DNA from: Aquabacterium sp. OR-4
Lineage (GTDB): Bacteria; Pseudomonadota; Gammaproteobacteria; Burkholderiales; Burkholderiaceae_C
Length of the DNA: 64,000 nucleotides
Direction: 5' to 3'
NCBI RefSeq assembly: GCF_025290835.2
Contig: NZ_JAOCQD020000001.1
Location: forward strand, 1,240,001-1,304,000
The notes below the pieces were generated by a model, which did not search any database, was not told where the DNA came from, and saw only the letters and a list, made by a program, of their open reading frames with translations. Position 1 is the stretch's first letter. Each line of letters begins with the position of its first letter. The position numbers and the translations under genes were made by a program. Of this stretch, positions 18,095-27,729 are shown piece by piece.

Positions 18095-19474
18095 GTGAAC
18101 AGCACGCCGTCGCGCAGTTTCATGGCCCGGCCGCGCCTGCTGCCGCTGGCCGGTCCGCTGTTTGCCGAGCTGCTGCTGGGCATCGCCGTGGGCGTGGTGG
18201 GCACGGTGCTGGCGGCGCGCCTGGGCGACCGGCATGGCGCGGCCTTTGCACTGGCCAACCAGGTGCTGGCCATGCTGTTCATCTTTTTTCGCGTGGTCGG
18301 CGCGGGCGTGGGGGTGGTGGTGTCTCAGGCCCTGGGCGGCCGCCGGCGCGACGAGGCCGACCGCGTGGCCCGCGCCACGCTGGGCGCAGCCACCTGGATC
18401 GGCGGCCTGGGCGCCTTGGGCGCGCTGCTGGGGGCCGCGCCGCTGCTGCGGCTGATGAATGCACCGCCCGAGGTGCTGCCGCTGGCCACCACCTTTTTGC
18501 AGACCCTGGCGCCCGCCGTGCTGCTGGACGCCTGGAACGCCACCCAGGCCAGCGTGCTGCGCTCGCACCTGCAGGCCCGGCCCACGCTGCGGGTGATCGT
18601 CACCACGCAGCTGCTGCACCTGGGCCTGGCCTGGGTGGCCATGTCCGAGGCCAGCTGGGGCTGGGGCCTGGGCCTGCCGGGCTTTGCGCTGGCCCTGCTG
18701 GCCGGCCGGGTGCTGGGCCTGGTGCTGCTGCGCCAGCTGTGGCAGCAGCGCCTGGGGCTGAGCACCGTGCTGGCCGACTGGTGGCGCCTGCCGCGCCAGA
18801 CGCTGGCCCCGGTGCTGCACATCGGCCTGCCCGGCGCGGCCGAGAACATCGCCTGGCGCATGGCCTTCATGGTCAGCGTGGCGGTGGTGGGCAGCATGGG
18901 CACCACGGCGGTGGCCACCCAGGCCTACACCATGCAGGTGATGCATCTGCTGCTGCTCACCGGCCTGGCCACCGGCCTGTCGGCCGAGATCGTGGTGGGC
19001 CATCTGGTCGGGGCAGGGCGCCTGCACGAGGCGCACCGCCTGGTCAGGCAGGCCATGGGCGTGGGCCTGCTGGTCAGCGGCGGCGCGGCGGTGCTGGCGG
19101 CGCTGGCCGGGCCGCAGCTGCTGCGCGGCTTCACCGACGACGCGGCCATCGTGCGCACCGGTGCCGCGCTGCTGTGGATCACGCCGCTGCTCGAAACCGG
19201 CCGCACCTTCAACCTGGTGCTGGTGAACGCGCTGCGCGCGGCGGGCGATGCGCGCTACCCGGTGCTGGCCGGCGCCGCCAGCTTTGCGCTGGTGCTGGCC
19301 GGCGGCAGCTGGCTGCTGGGCAGCCACCTCGGGCTGGGCCTGATGGGGGTGTGGATCGCCTATGCGGCCGACGAGTGGATCCGCGGTCTGCTGATGTGGC
19401 GGCGCTGGGCCGGCCACGGCTGGGTGCCGCATGCGCGCCGTGCGCACCGCCGGCTGCGGCACGCCCGGGCCTGA
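18095..19474 (+). CDS. MATE-family efflux transporter
   Basis: A 450-459-aa inner-membrane antiporter. About twelve hydrophobic segments fall into two similar halves. The first begins LLPLAGPLFAELLLGIAVGVVGT with the early LGDRHGAAFALANQV motif; the second begins LHIGLPGAAENIAWRMAFM. MATE proteins export cationic drugs or metabolites using H+ or Na+. GTG 18095 and ATG 18122 are both possible starts; neither has a strong ribosome-binding site. The stop lies one base from the stop of the convergent nitroreductase gene. The substrate is unknown. Confidence 0.9.
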   Translation: MNSTPSRSFMARPRLLPLAGPLFAELLLGIAVGVVGTVLAARLGDRHGAAFALANQVLAMLFIFFRVVGAGVGVVVSQALGGRRRDEADRVARATLGAATWIGGLGALGALLGAAPLLRLMNAPPEVLPLATTFLQTLAPAVLLDAWNATQASVLRSHLQARPTLRVIVTTQLLHLGLAWVAMSEASWGWGLGLPGFALALLAGRVLGLVLLRQLWQQRLGLSTVLADWWRLPRQTLAPVLHIGLPGAAENIAWRMAFMVSVAVVGSMGTTAVATQAYTMQVMHLLLLTGLATGLSAEIVVGHLVGAGRLHEAHRLVRQAMGVGLLVSGGAAVLAALAGPQLLRGFTDDAAIVRTGAALLWITPLLETGRTFNLVLVNALRAAGDARYPVLAGAASFALVLAGGSWLLGSHLGLGLMGVWIAYAADEWIRGLLMWRRWAGHGWVPHARRAHRRLRHARA

Positions 19475-19475
19475 C

Positions 19476-20156
19476 TCACAGGCCGTGGAAGCTGGCGAAC
19501 TCGGCCAGCGGCGCGCGTTGGGCCAGCACCGCGTTCACCGGATGCTCGGGGTTGCGGTAGCCGATGGCCATGCCGGTGAACAGCATGCGCTCGGCCGGCA
19601 GGCCCAGAAACCCGCCCACCGTCTTCGGGTAGACCGACCAGGCCTCCTGGGCGCAGCTGTCCACGCCTTCTGACTGCAGCAGCAGCATCACGCTTTGCAG
19701 GTACATGCCCAGGTCGCTCCACTGCGGCGGGCCCATGCGGCGGTCCACGCTGCAAAACAGCAGCAGCGGCGCACCAAAGCCCTCGTAGTTGCGGGCAAAC
19801 CAGCGCAGCCGCGCCGCGCGGTCGTCGCGCGGGATGCCGAGCGCGGCGTACATGTCCTCGCCGATCTGGAAGCGCCGGTCGCGGTAGGGCGACACCAGCT
19901 CCTTCGGGTAGATGCCGTACTCGGGCTGCTCCACCTGCTGGCCGGCCGCGGCGGCGGCCTGCACCGCCTTCACGCGCGCCAGCAGGTCCTGCAGCGGCGC
20001 ACCGGCCACCACATCGATGTGCCAGGGCTGCAGATTGCCGCCCGAGGGTGAGCGCGCCGCCGTGGCCAGCACCTTGCGGATCAGTTCGCCGGGCACCGGC
20101 CGGGGCAGAAAGTCGCGGATCGAACGGCGCGCAGCGAGGGCGTCGGCCACATGCAT
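19476..20156 (-). CDS. Nitroreductase family FMN-dependent oxidoreductase
   Basis: A 226-aa NfsB/FRase-fold protein. The start is ATG 20156 (MHVADALAARRSIRDF), preceded by GGAG; the frame continues upstream but without protein character. The FMN-phosphate motif RRSIRDFLPRPV and the AARSPSGGNLQPWH block are typical, as is the C-terminal AIGYRNPEHPVN. Such enzymes reduce nitroaromatics, quinones or enones with NAD(P)H. It is convergent with the MATE transporter gene, leaving one base between stops. The native substrate is unknown. Confidence 0.92.
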   Translation of the reverse strand: MHVADALAARRSIRDFLPRPVPGELIRKVLATAARSPSGGNLQPWHIDVVAGAPLQDLLARVKAVQAAAAAGQQVEQPEYGIYPKELVSPYRDRRFQIGEDMYAALGIPRDDRAARLRWFARNYEGFGAPLLLFCSVDRRMGPPQWSDLGMYLQSVMLLLQSEGVDSCAQEAWSVYPKTVGGFLGLPAERMLFTGMAIGYRNPEHPVNAVLAQRAPLAEFASFHGL

Positions 20157-20505
20157 GGGGGTCTCCAATGAATCTGAAGCGGGGCCGGCCACCTTAGCGC
20201 ATGCCGTGCGCCGGGGCCGCTCGGCGGCCGCAAGGCCGGCCGCCAGCCAGTGCGCGCAAGACAGCCGAGCAAGACTGGCGCCGCGCAATGCATTCGCCGT
20301 GACGGCCATCACGACGGCCAGGCTCAAGTCGACGCCCGATCGGCCGAGCCCGCTTGCACGCTGTTGCTGACGTGACATCTGCACGACGAATTGCACACGC
20401 GCCGGCGCGGCATCCCCCCCATTCAGGCGGGGTCTTGATCATGATGCGAGCCGTTGGCGCTGAGCGGCCCCCGCACACAAGCGCCCCAGCCAAAAGGACT
20501 GCAAG
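20157..20505. other. Intergenic gap before the subtilase gene
   Basis: This 349-bp region between the divergent nitroreductase and subtilase genes holds no gene or RNA I can recognise. AAGGA about 10 bp before ATG 20506 is the ribosome-binding site of the subtilase gene. It must hold both promoters, but I could not place them. Confidence 0.6.
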
Positions 20506-22743
20506 ATGGGCTTTCTGACCCCATTCATCGTGTTGATCGAGCGCCGCCTGCTGCGGCCCGTGGTGCTGCTGCTGGCCGCATCGCTGGCCCTGGTGTCGGG
20601 GCTGGGCGTGCACGCCGGCGGGCAGACCAAGCACCGCAAGCTGGCGCGCGACCTCGAGGTGGCCGCCGCCTCGCCGATGCAGCCGGGCCACCGCTGGGTG
20701 CGCCAGCACAACGGCCAGCGCATGGTTGACGCGCTGATCGTCGGCGAGGGCGCCGACCCCGAGTTCCGCAGCCTGCGCCGTTTCATCGAGCGCATTGGCG
20801 GCACGGTGCACGCGCGTTTCGCGTCGATCAACGCGCTGTCGGTCACGGTGCCCTCGCGCAGCCTGAAGGCGCTGGACGAGCGCGATGACGTGGCCTCGGT
20901 CTCGCCCAACCGCGCCACCCGCCGCGCGGTGAGCACGCTCGAGCTGGTGAGTGGCGCGTCCAGCGCGGCGGTGCGCAGCTACAGCGGCAGTTCGGCCAAC
21001 TACAGCGGCCTGGATGGCAGCGGCATCGGCATTGCGGTGCTCGATTCCGGGGTGATGGCCTCGCACGAGAGCTTTGTGAACACCGCCGGCGCCAGGCGCG
21101 TGGTGCGCCAGGTGAGCCTGGTGGGCAAGGCCAGCGCCGCGGCGGCGGTGAGCGGCTTTGCGCCGGGCAGCGTCGAGCGCATGGCCTTCGAGAGCTCGAT
21201 CACCGTCAATGCCAGCCTCGACTACGACCCCTACGGCCACGGCTCGCACGTGGCCGCGGTGGCCGCGGCACGCCGCAACAACGGCCCGACCGACACCGCC
21301 GGCGTGGCGCCGGGCGCCTCGATCATCGATGTGCGGGTGCTGGCCAGCGATGGCTCGGGCACCGTGGCCGATCTGCTGGCCGGCATCGACTGGGTGATCC
21401 ACAACGCCCGCAACCACAACATCCGGGTGATGAACCTGAGCCTGGCGGCCAGTTCCACCGAGTCGTGGCAGACCGATCCGCTGGCCCGCGCGGTGCGCAG
21501 TGCCGCTGCCGCCGGCATCACCGTGGTCACCGCCGCCGGCAACTTCGGCCAGGCCAGCGGCAGCACCACCTACGGCACGGTGGGCTCGCCGGGGCTCGAC
21601 CCGTCGGTGATCACCGTGGGCTCGTCGCACATGCAGTCCACCAACGCGCGTGGCGACGACACGGTCAACGGCTTCAGCTCGCGCGGGCCGACCCGCGGCG
21701 CGATGGTCGACACCAATGGCGTGCGCTACCCCGACAACCTGATCAAGCCCGACCTGGTGGCGCCGGGCAACCGCATCGTGGCCATCGGCGCCACCTCGGA
21801 GGCCGGCGCCTGGAATCTGCTGGCCCGCACCTACCCGGCGCTGGTCAGCGGCCTGGGCACGCAGGCGGTCAAGCGCTCGGCCATGCTGCTCAGCGGCACC
21901 TCGGTGGCGGCGCCGGTGGTCAGCGGTGCGGCGGCCGTGCTGCTGCAGGCCAACCCGGGCCTGACCCCGCCGATGATCAAGGCCATCCTGCAGTACACCG
22001 CCCAGCCGCTGCCCAACGCCAGCCTGGTGGATCAGGGCGCCGGCATGCTCAACCTGGAGGGCGCGGTGCGCCTGGCCAGGGCGTTGCGCACCGACACGCT
22101 CGACCGCCTGGCGGCCGGCACGCTGAGCGCAGGCACGGCCATCAACGCCACCGCCTTGCCGCTGCCGCAGTCCACCATCAACGGCCAGACCTTTGCCTGG
22201 TCGCAGTTCGTGATCATGGCCGGCCGCCAGGTGCTGGCCGGCAGCGACCTGTTCACCAAGTGGCAGCCGATCTACGACCCGCGGCTGGCCTGGGGCGGCA
22301 AGACCGTGCGCCGCCAGACCGTGAGCTACTGGCCCGAACCGGCCGGCACCGCCTACCACCGCTATGTGCCGCGCAGCTTCAGCGATGGCCTGGCCACCAG
22401 CGGCACGCTGGTTACCCCCGGCGTGCGCAGCATCACCGCGCTGGCCGGCGCCAGCTCGAAAAACGGCAAGACCGGCGTCTTCATGCCCAGCAACACGCTG
22501 GCCGGCTGGGTGGGCAGCGGCAGCGGCGTGCCACTGGCCTCGGGCGTGGTGCTCAGCGAGGGCGTGGTGCTGAGCGAAGGCGTGGTGCTCAGCGAGGGCG
22601 TGGTGCTCAGTGAAGGCGTGGTGCTGAGCGAAGGCGTGGTGCTGAGCGAGGGCGTGGTGCTGAGCGAAGGCGTGGTGCTGAGCGAGACCACCGCCGGCAC
22701 GGTGCGTGCGTCGTCGACGCCCAGCCCGGAAGGCGAACTCTGA
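20506..22743 (+). CDS. Secreted S8 (subtilisin-like) serine peptidase with GVVLSE repeats
   Basis: A 745-aa exported protease. An N-terminal signal/anchor (LRPVVLLLAASLALVSGLGVH) is followed by an inhibitor-I9-like propeptide (about 75-140). The catalytic domain has D180 (IAVLDSGV), H245 (YGHGSHVA) and S466 (LSGTSVAAPV), with the oxyanion Asn in TAAGNFG. After about residue 530 the sequence is not peptidase. It ends in eight perfect copies of the hexapeptide GVVLSE (residues 680-727) and a short Thr/Ser-rich tail. The repeats may form a beta-rich stalk or surface attachment (inference). No PEP-CTERM or autotransporter domain is present. It is a monocistronic gene with AAGGA before the start. 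Confidence 0.93.
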   Translation: MGFLTPFIVLIERRLLRPVVLLLAASLALVSGLGVHAGGQTKHRKLARDLEVAAASPMQPGHRWVRQHNGQRMVDALIVGEGADPEFRSLRRFIERIGGTVHARFASINALSVTVPSRSLKALDERDDVASVSPNRATRRAVSTLELVSGASSAAVRSYSGSSANYSGLDGSGIGIAVLDSGVMASHESFVNTAGARRVVRQVSLVGKASAAAAVSGFAPGSVERMAFESSITVNASLDYDPYGHGSHVAAVAAARRNNGPTDTAGVAPGASIIDVRVLASDGSGTVADLLAGIDWVIHNARNHNIRVMNLSLAASSTESWQTDPLARAVRSAAAAGITVVTAAGNFGQASGSTTYGTVGSPGLDPSVITVGSSHMQSTNARGDDTVNGFSSRGPTRGAMVDTNGVRYPDNLIKPDLVAPGNRIVAIGATSEAGAWNLLARTYPALVSGLGTQAVKRSAMLLSGTSVAAPVVSGAAAVLLQANPGLTPPMIKAILQYTAQPLPNASLVDQGAGMLNLEGAVRLARALRTDTLDRLAAGTLSAGTAINATALPLPQSTINGQTFAWSQFVIMAGRQVLAGSDLFTKWQPIYDPRLAWGGKTVRRQTVSYWPEPAGTAYHRYVPRSFSDGLATSGTLVTPGVRSITALAGASSKNGKTGVFMPSNTLAGWVGSGSGVPLASGVVLSEGVVLSEGVVLSEGVVLSEGVVLSEGVVLSEGVVLSEGVVLSETTAGTVRASSTPSPEGEL
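22543..22686 (+). repeat. Eight 18-bp in-frame repeats (GVVLSE) in the subtilase gene
   Basis: GGCGTGGTGCTSAGYGAR repeats eight times without interruption. The copies are identical as protein, differing only at synonymous third positions (CTC/CTG, AGC/AGT, GAG/GAA). That pattern suggests purifying selection on the peptide plus some age, while the array could still change copy number by slippage. Confidence 0.97.
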
Positions 22744-22880
22744 CATTTGCCACGGCAGCGCCCGAGGCAGCCACTCCGCGCTCAAGCCAGGCCCGCCCGT
22801 GGCCGACAACCCTGGCAGAGCGTCCTTGCGCTGCTGGCCGATTCTCGGCACGGCAGGCCTGCGGCGGCGCTGGTACTCTG

Positions 22881-25616
22881 ATGCCCACACCCCAGCCCGA
22901 TCCCCCCACTGAGGCGCAGAACCCCTGGCGCTGGTTGCATGCGGCGCTGATGCCCGACTACAACCCGCGCGCCACGGCCTACTGGTGGAGCGTGCTGACG
23001 CTGGGCAGCCTGGCGCTGGGCCTGGCCGTGGCCGGCCTGGCCGGCGTGGGCCCGGGCGTGCTGCTGCAGGTGGGCGTGGGCTGTGCCATCGCCATGTTGG
23101 CGGGGCTGTTTCCGGTGCGCATCCCGGGTTCGCGCAACTCGTTTGCCGCCGGCGAGCTGTTCATCATGCTGCTGCTGCTGCTGCACGGGCCGGCAGCGGC
23201 CGCGCTGGCCGCGGCCGGCGAGGCCCTGGTGGGTGCCACCCGCACCAGCAAGCGCTGGACCAGCCGCCTGATCAGCCCGGCCACCGCCTGCCTGTCGATG
23301 ATGCTCACCGGCTCGGCCTTCCAGGCCGCCACCGACGCGCTGGGCACCCGCAGCGCGGTGGCCGAGGCGCTGGTGCTGCTGCTGGCCATGACCGCCGCCA
23401 TCGGGCACTTTCTGCTCAACACCTCGCTGATCTCGCTGGTGCCGCAGCTCAAGCGCAACGAGCCGCTGCGCTGGAACCAGTTTGTGCAGAACTTCGGCTG
23501 GGTGGGCACCACCTACGCGGCCAGCGCGCTGCTGGCGGGCCTGCTGTACCTGGTGTTCAAGGCCTCGGGCGTGGGCGTGATGGCGGCCGCGGTGCCGATC
23601 ATCATCGCGCTGCTGGTGATGCTGCACTACCACTTCCGCCAGCGCGAAAGCGACGAGAAGGCGCATGCGCAGCGCATCGAGGCCGCCGAGCGCGAGGCCG
23701 CCCAGTCGGCGCGCCACCTGCAGCAGCTGCGCGAGAGCGAGCGGCGCTTTCACAGCGCGTTTTCGCATGCCGCCATCGGCATGGCCCTGGTCTCGGCCGA
23801 TGGCCGGGTGCTGCAGGCCAACCCGGCGCTGGCCCAGCTGCTGGGCTGTGGCGACGACGACCTGACCAGCCGCGACTTCAAGCGCCATGTGCACCGCGAC
23901 GACCTGCCGCTGCTCGAACGCCAGTGGCGCGGCCTGGTCGAGGCCGGCGCGGCGCGGCAGCAGGCCGACGGGCCCGACCCCGACACCGGGCCTGAGGCCG
24001 AGATCGAGGTCGACGCCGCCGCCGTGGAGCTGCGCTGCCTGCGTGCCGACGGCAGCGCGGTGACGGTGGCCGTGCACAGCGGCCACTTTGCCGACCGCCA
24101 TGCCAGCGAGCCCTGCCTGATCCTGCAGGTGCAGGACATCAGCGCACGCCGCGAGGCCGAGGCCAAGCTGCAGCACATTGCCTACCACGATGGCCTCACC
24201 TCGCTGGCCAACCGCATCCGCTTCGGCGACTGCCTGGCCCAGGCCATCGCGCGCAGCAAGCGCGATGCCGGCTACGGCTTCGCGGTGATGTACCTCGACT
24301 TCGATCGCTTCAAGCTGATCAACGACACGCTGGGCCACAGCGCCGGCGACCGCTTTCTGACGATGGTGGCGCAGCGCATCCGCGAGGCGGTGCGCCCGGG
24401 CGACACGGTGGGCCGGCTGGGCGGCGACGAGTTCGCCATCCTGATCGACGGCATGGCCGACGAGGCGCCCACGCTGGCCATGGCCGACCGGCTGCAGCGC
24501 ATGCTGGCCGAGCCCTACCTGGTGGATGGCACCGAGGTCAACAGCAGCGCCAGCATCGGCATCACGTTCAGCACCGTGGGCTACGACACGCCCGGCGACG
24601 TGCTGCGTGACGCCGACATCGCGATGTATCGCGCCAAGTCGGCCGGGCGTGCGCGCACCGCCTTGTTCGACGCCAGCCTGCGTGCACAGCTGGCCGCCCA
24701 GGTGAACCTCGAGCGCGATCTGCGCCGCGCCATCGAGCAGGCCCAGCTGGCACTGGCCTTCCAGCCGATCTACGACCTGTCCACCGGCCGCATCGACAGC
24801 TTCGAGGCCCTGGTGCGCTGGGACCATCCCGAGCTGGGCGCGGTGCCGCCGGCCACCTTCATCCCGATCGCCGAGGACGCGGCGATGATCTCTCCGCTGA
24901 CCGACTGGGTGCTGGCCAGCGCCTGCCAGCGCCTGCGCGAGTTCCAGCGGCTGCAGGGGCAGGGCGCGCGGCCGCGCCTGCATGTCAATGTCTCGGGCAC
25001 CGACATGTGCCGCGGCAACTTCGTGTCGCGCGTGTCCACCGCGCTGCTGGCCAACGGGCTCGAACCCGGCCAGCTGACACTGGAGATCACCGAAAGCACG
25101 CTGATGCACCGGCTGGACGCCGCGCTGCAGGTGATGGCGCAGTTGCGCGAGATCGGCGTGGGCCTGTCGGTGGACGACTTCGGCACCGGCTACTCGTCGC
25201 TGTCGTACCTGTCGACGCTGCCGATCACCAGCCTGAAGATCGACCGCTCCTTCGTGCAGCGCCTGAACGCCGACGCCAAGGACGCCGAGGTGGTGCGCGC
25301 CGTGCTCACGCTGGGCCATGCGCTGGGCAAGACGGTGATCGCCGAGGGCATCGAGACGCCCGAGCAGCTGGCCCAGCTGCGCCGCATGGGCTGCCAGTTC
25401 GGCCAGGGCTACCTGCTGGCCCGCCCGCTGACGCCCGAGATGGCCGCCGCCGTGGTGCAGGCCGACCGCCTGCGCGACGCCCTGGGCGCGACCGAGGCCC
25501 CGCGCCCGGACGCCAACGGCGCCACCAGCGCCACCAGCGCCACCAGCGCCACGCCCGCAGCGGCCGAGCCCGATACCGGCACGCCGGGCCCGCACGCCCC
25601 GCTGGCGCTGCACTGA
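22881..25616 (+). CDS. Membrane GGDEF-EAL cyclic-di-GMP protein with PAS domain
   Basis: A 911-aa protein. Residues of about 35-250 form a multi-helix membrane sensor. A PAS domain (about 285-410) precedes GGDEF at 514-518 with an intact inhibitory RxxD site (RPGD five residues before). EAL follows at 642-644, with its catalytic set visible (EITES, VDDFGTGYSSL, KIDRSFV, IAEGIET). It therefore looks able both to make and to degrade c-di-GMP. The C-terminal tail carries three 9-bp repeats (GCCACCAGC, 25521-25547) encoding Ala-Thr-Ser. The start ATG 22881 lies 137 bp after the subtilase gene. The membrane module does not match a MASE type I can name with confidence. Confidence 0.94.
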   Translation: MPTPQPDPPTEAQNPWRWLHAALMPDYNPRATAYWWSVLTLGSLALGLAVAGLAGVGPGVLLQVGVGCAIAMLAGLFPVRIPGSRNSFAAGELFIMLLLLLHGPAAAALAAAGEALVGATRTSKRWTSRLISPATACLSMMLTGSAFQAATDALGTRSAVAEALVLLLAMTAAIGHFLLNTSLISLVPQLKRNEPLRWNQFVQNFGWVGTTYAASALLAGLLYLVFKASGVGVMAAAVPIIIALLVMLHYHFRQRESDEKAHAQRIEAAEREAAQSARHLQQLRESERRFHSAFSHAAIGMALVSADGRVLQANPALAQLLGCGDDDLTSRDFKRHVHRDDLPLLERQWRGLVEAGAARQQADGPDPDTGPEAEIEVDAAAVELRCLRADGSAVTVAVHSGHFADRHASEPCLILQVQDISARREAEAKLQHIAYHDGLTSLANRIRFGDCLAQAIARSKRDAGYGFAVMYLDFDRFKLINDTLGHSAGDRFLTMVAQRIREAVRPGDTVGRLGGDEFAILIDGMADEAPTLAMADRLQRMLAEPYLVDGTEVNSSASIGITFSTVGYDTPGDVLRDADIAMYRAKSAGRARTALFDASLRAQLAAQVNLERDLRRAIEQAQLALAFQPIYDLSTGRIDSFEALVRWDHPELGAVPPATFIPIAEDAAMISPLTDWVLASACQRLREFQRLQGQGARPRLHVNVSGTDMCRGNFVSRVSTALLANGLEPGQLTLEITESTLMHRLDAALQVMAQLREIGVGLSVDDFGTGYSSLSYLSTLPITSLKIDRSFVQRLNADAKDAEVVRAVLTLGHALGKTVIAEGIETPEQLAQLRRMGCQFGQGYLLARPLTPEMAAAVVQADRLRDALGATEAPRPDANGATSATSATSATPAAAEPDTGTPGPHAPLALH

Positions 25617-25628
25617 GGCCCGCACCCT

Positions 25629-25653
25629 GGGGCTTTCCCCGTGATGCACGGGG
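25629..25653 (+). terminator. Hairpin after the GGDEF-EAL gene
   Basis: A perfect 7-bp stem CCCCGTG/CACGGGG (25637-25643 with 25647-25653, loop ATG) competes with GGGG/CCCC just before it (25629-25640). No T-run follows, so it is only a weak terminator or attenuator candidate between this gene and the liv operon. Confidence 0.35.
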
Positions 25654-25758
25654 CCGAGCGGCGGGCAGCATGTATGCACAAGACAGCCCGCCACGGCGCC
25701 CCTAGTCTCGCGCCCATCGTTGCGACTGGCGGCACTGGTCTGCCGCAGGAGAAGGCGC

Positions 25759-26634
25759 TTGGAGTTCGTGCAACTGCTGGTATCGGGCACATCGCTGGGC
25801 TGCATCTATGCCCTCATCGCGCTGGGCTTCGTGCTGATCTACAAGGCCACCGAGACCGTCAACTTCGCCCAGGGTGAGCTGATGATGCTGGGCGCCTTTG
25901 GCGCGCTGGTGCTCATCCAGTGGGGCGGTTGGTCGTACTGGGCCGCCGCGCCGGCCGCGGTGGCCGGCATGCTGGCGCTGGGCATCGCGCTCGAGCGCCT
26001 GGTCATCCGCCCGATCCTGGGCCAGCCGCAGTTCACCGTGGTGATGCTGACCATCGGCGTGGGCTACACCGCACGCGGCCTGATCTCGATGCTGCCCGAG
26101 ATCGGCACCGAGACCAGCACCATCGCCGTGCCCTACAAGGGCCAGGTGCTCACCATCGCCGGGGCGGTGATCAGCGTCGAGCAGGTGGCGGTGATCGGCA
26201 TGACCGGCCTGCTGTGCGCGCTGCTGTTCCTGATGTTCCGCTACAGCAAGGTGGGCATCGCGATGCAGGCCGCCTCGCAGAACCAGCTGGCGGCCTACTA
26301 CATGGGCATTCCCGTGCGCCGGCTCAATGGCCTGGTGTGGGGCCTGTCGGCCGCGGTGGCGGCCACCGCCGGGCTGTTGCTGGCACCGATCACCTTCGTG
26401 CACGCCAACATGGGCTTCATCGGCCTGAAGGCCTTTCCGGCCGCGGTGGTGGGCGGCTTCGGCAGCCTGCCGGGCGCGGTGGTGGGCGGGCTGGTGATCG
26501 GCCTGGTCGAAGCCTTTGCCGGCTTCTACCTGCCCGAGGGCTTCAAGGACATTGCGGCCTATGTGGTGGTGCTGGTGATGCTGGTGGTCAAGCCCAACGG
26601 CCTGTTCGGCGGCGCGATGCGCAAGAAGGTTTGA
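25759..26634 (+). CDS. livH: Branched-chain amino acid-type ABC permease LivH
   Basis: A 291-aa inner-membrane permease. The start is TTG 25759, chosen because AGGAG lies seven bases upstream and the family start (MEFVQLLVSGTSLGCIYALIALG) follows at once. The NFAQGELMMLGAF motif and about eight membrane helices are typical of LivH. With LivM it forms the channel of a HAAT-family importer for branched-chain amino acids, amides or aromatic acids. It is first in a compact liv operon that lacks its own binding protein gene. Confidence 0.95.
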   Translation: MEFVQLLVSGTSLGCIYALIALGFVLIYKATETVNFAQGELMMLGAFGALVLIQWGGWSYWAAAPAAVAGMLALGIALERLVIRPILGQPQFTVVMLTIGVGYTARGLISMLPEIGTETSTIAVPYKGQVLTIAGAVISVEQVAVIGMTGLLCALLFLMFRYSKVGIAMQAASQNQLAAYYMGIPVRRLNGLVWGLSAAVAATAGLLLAPITFVHANMGFIGLKAFPAAVVGGFGSLPGAVVGGLVIGLVEAFAGFYLPEGFKDIAAYVVVLVMLVVKPNGLFGGAMRKKV

Positions 26635-26652
26635 CCGGAAGAAGAACAAGAC

Positions 26653-27729
26653 ATGCGCTTTCTCTTCAAGACAAGCTACGAGCAGGACATCCGGCTCGTC
26701 GAGCACAGCGGCCAGAGCTTCTGGTACGGCCTGCTGGGCCTGGCGGCCATCAGCGCGCCGTTGTGGGCCGGCGACTATGCGCTCAGCCAGCTGAGCTTCA
26801 TGCTGGTGTACGCCATTGCCGGCCTGGGGCTGATGGTGCTGTCGGGCTACACCGGCCTGGCGTCCATCGGCCACGCCGCCTTTCTGGGCGTGGGCGCCTA
26901 CACCGAGGCGGTGCTGGCGGCGCGCGGCTGGCCCTTTCCGGTGAGCATGGCCTTTGCGGCGCTGCTGTCGGCCGCGGTGGGCGTGGTGGTGGGGCTGCCG
27001 GCACTGCGGGTCAAGGGCATCTACCTGTCGATCGCCACGCTGTCCTTCGGCTTCATCGTCGAGGAGGTGCTGGCCCGCTGGGAAAGCGTCACCAAGGGCA
27101 ATGCCGGGCTCAGCGTGGTCAAGCCGCAGTTCTTCGGGCTCGATCTGGGTTCGTCCACGGCCTTCTACTTCATTGCCCTGGGCACCTGTGCCGTGGTCAC
27201 GCTGGGGGTGATGAACCTGCTGCGCTCGTCCACCGGCCGGGCCTTCATCGCCATCCGCGACAGCGAGATCTCGGCGCAGAGCATGGGCATCCACCTGGCC
27301 GGCTACAAGACCTTGTCGTTTGCGCTGTCAGCGGCCATCGTGGGCCTGGCCGGCGCGCTGTATGCGCACAAGCTCAGCTTCATCTCGCCCGACCAGTTCG
27401 GCATTGCCCAGTCGATCGACCTGCTGCTGCTGGTGGTGGTGGGCGGCCTGGGCTCGGTACACGGCGCGTTTTTTGGCGCGGTGTTCCTGATCGCCATGCC
27501 GCAGGGCATTGCCGTGGCCAAGGACTGGCTGCCGCCGGCCATCGGCCAGGCCACGGGCCTGCAGGCGGTGGTGTACGGCCTGGTGCTGATGGGCTTTGTG
27601 CTGTTCGAGCCGATGGGCCTGTACGGCCGCTGGCTCAAGGTGCGCACCTGGCTGCAGCTGTTCCCGTTCTACCGCAAGGGCATGTTCAAGCGTCAAAAGA
27701 GCTACACCAAGTCAGAGAGGCTGAAATGA
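26653..27729 (+). CDS. livM: Branched-chain amino acid-type ABC permease LivM
   Basis: A 358-aa inner-membrane permease with the LivM signatures LSGYTGLASIGHAAFLGVGAY and AIRDSEISAQSMGIHLAGYK. It has an N-terminal cytoplasmic tail (RFLFKTSYEQDIRL) and a basic C-terminal tail. It follows livH by 18 bp and overlaps livG by 4 bp (ATGA at 27726-27729). It pairs with LivH. Confidence 0.95.
   Translation: MRFLFKTSYEQDIRLVEHSGQSFWYGLLGLAAISAPLWAGDYALSQLSFMLVYAIAGLGLMVLSGYTGLASIGHAAFLGVGAYTEAVLAARGWPFPVSMAFAALLSAAVGVVVGLPALRVKGIYLSIATLSFGFIVEEVLARWESVTKGNAGLSVVKPQFFGLDLGSSTAFYFIALGTCAVVTLGVMNLLRSSTGRAFIAIRDSEISAQSMGIHLAGYKTLSFALSAAIVGLAGALYAHKLSFISPDQFGIAQSIDLLLLVVVGGLGSVHGAFFGAVFLIAMPQGIAVAKDWLPPAIGQATGLQAVVYGLVLMGFVLFEPMGLYGRWLKVRTWLQLFPFYRKGMFKRQKSYTKSERLK

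Noticed and set aside
22543..22686. Possible CRISPR-like array
   Set aside because: Direct 18-bp repeats without spacers, inside a reading frame and with silent changes; a protein repeat, not CRISPR.
20194..22890. An 898-aa minus-strand frame with HAFAQHHALAQHH-type repeats
   Set aside because: The His-rich repeat is only the antisense reading of the GVVLSE codon repeat of the subtilase gene.
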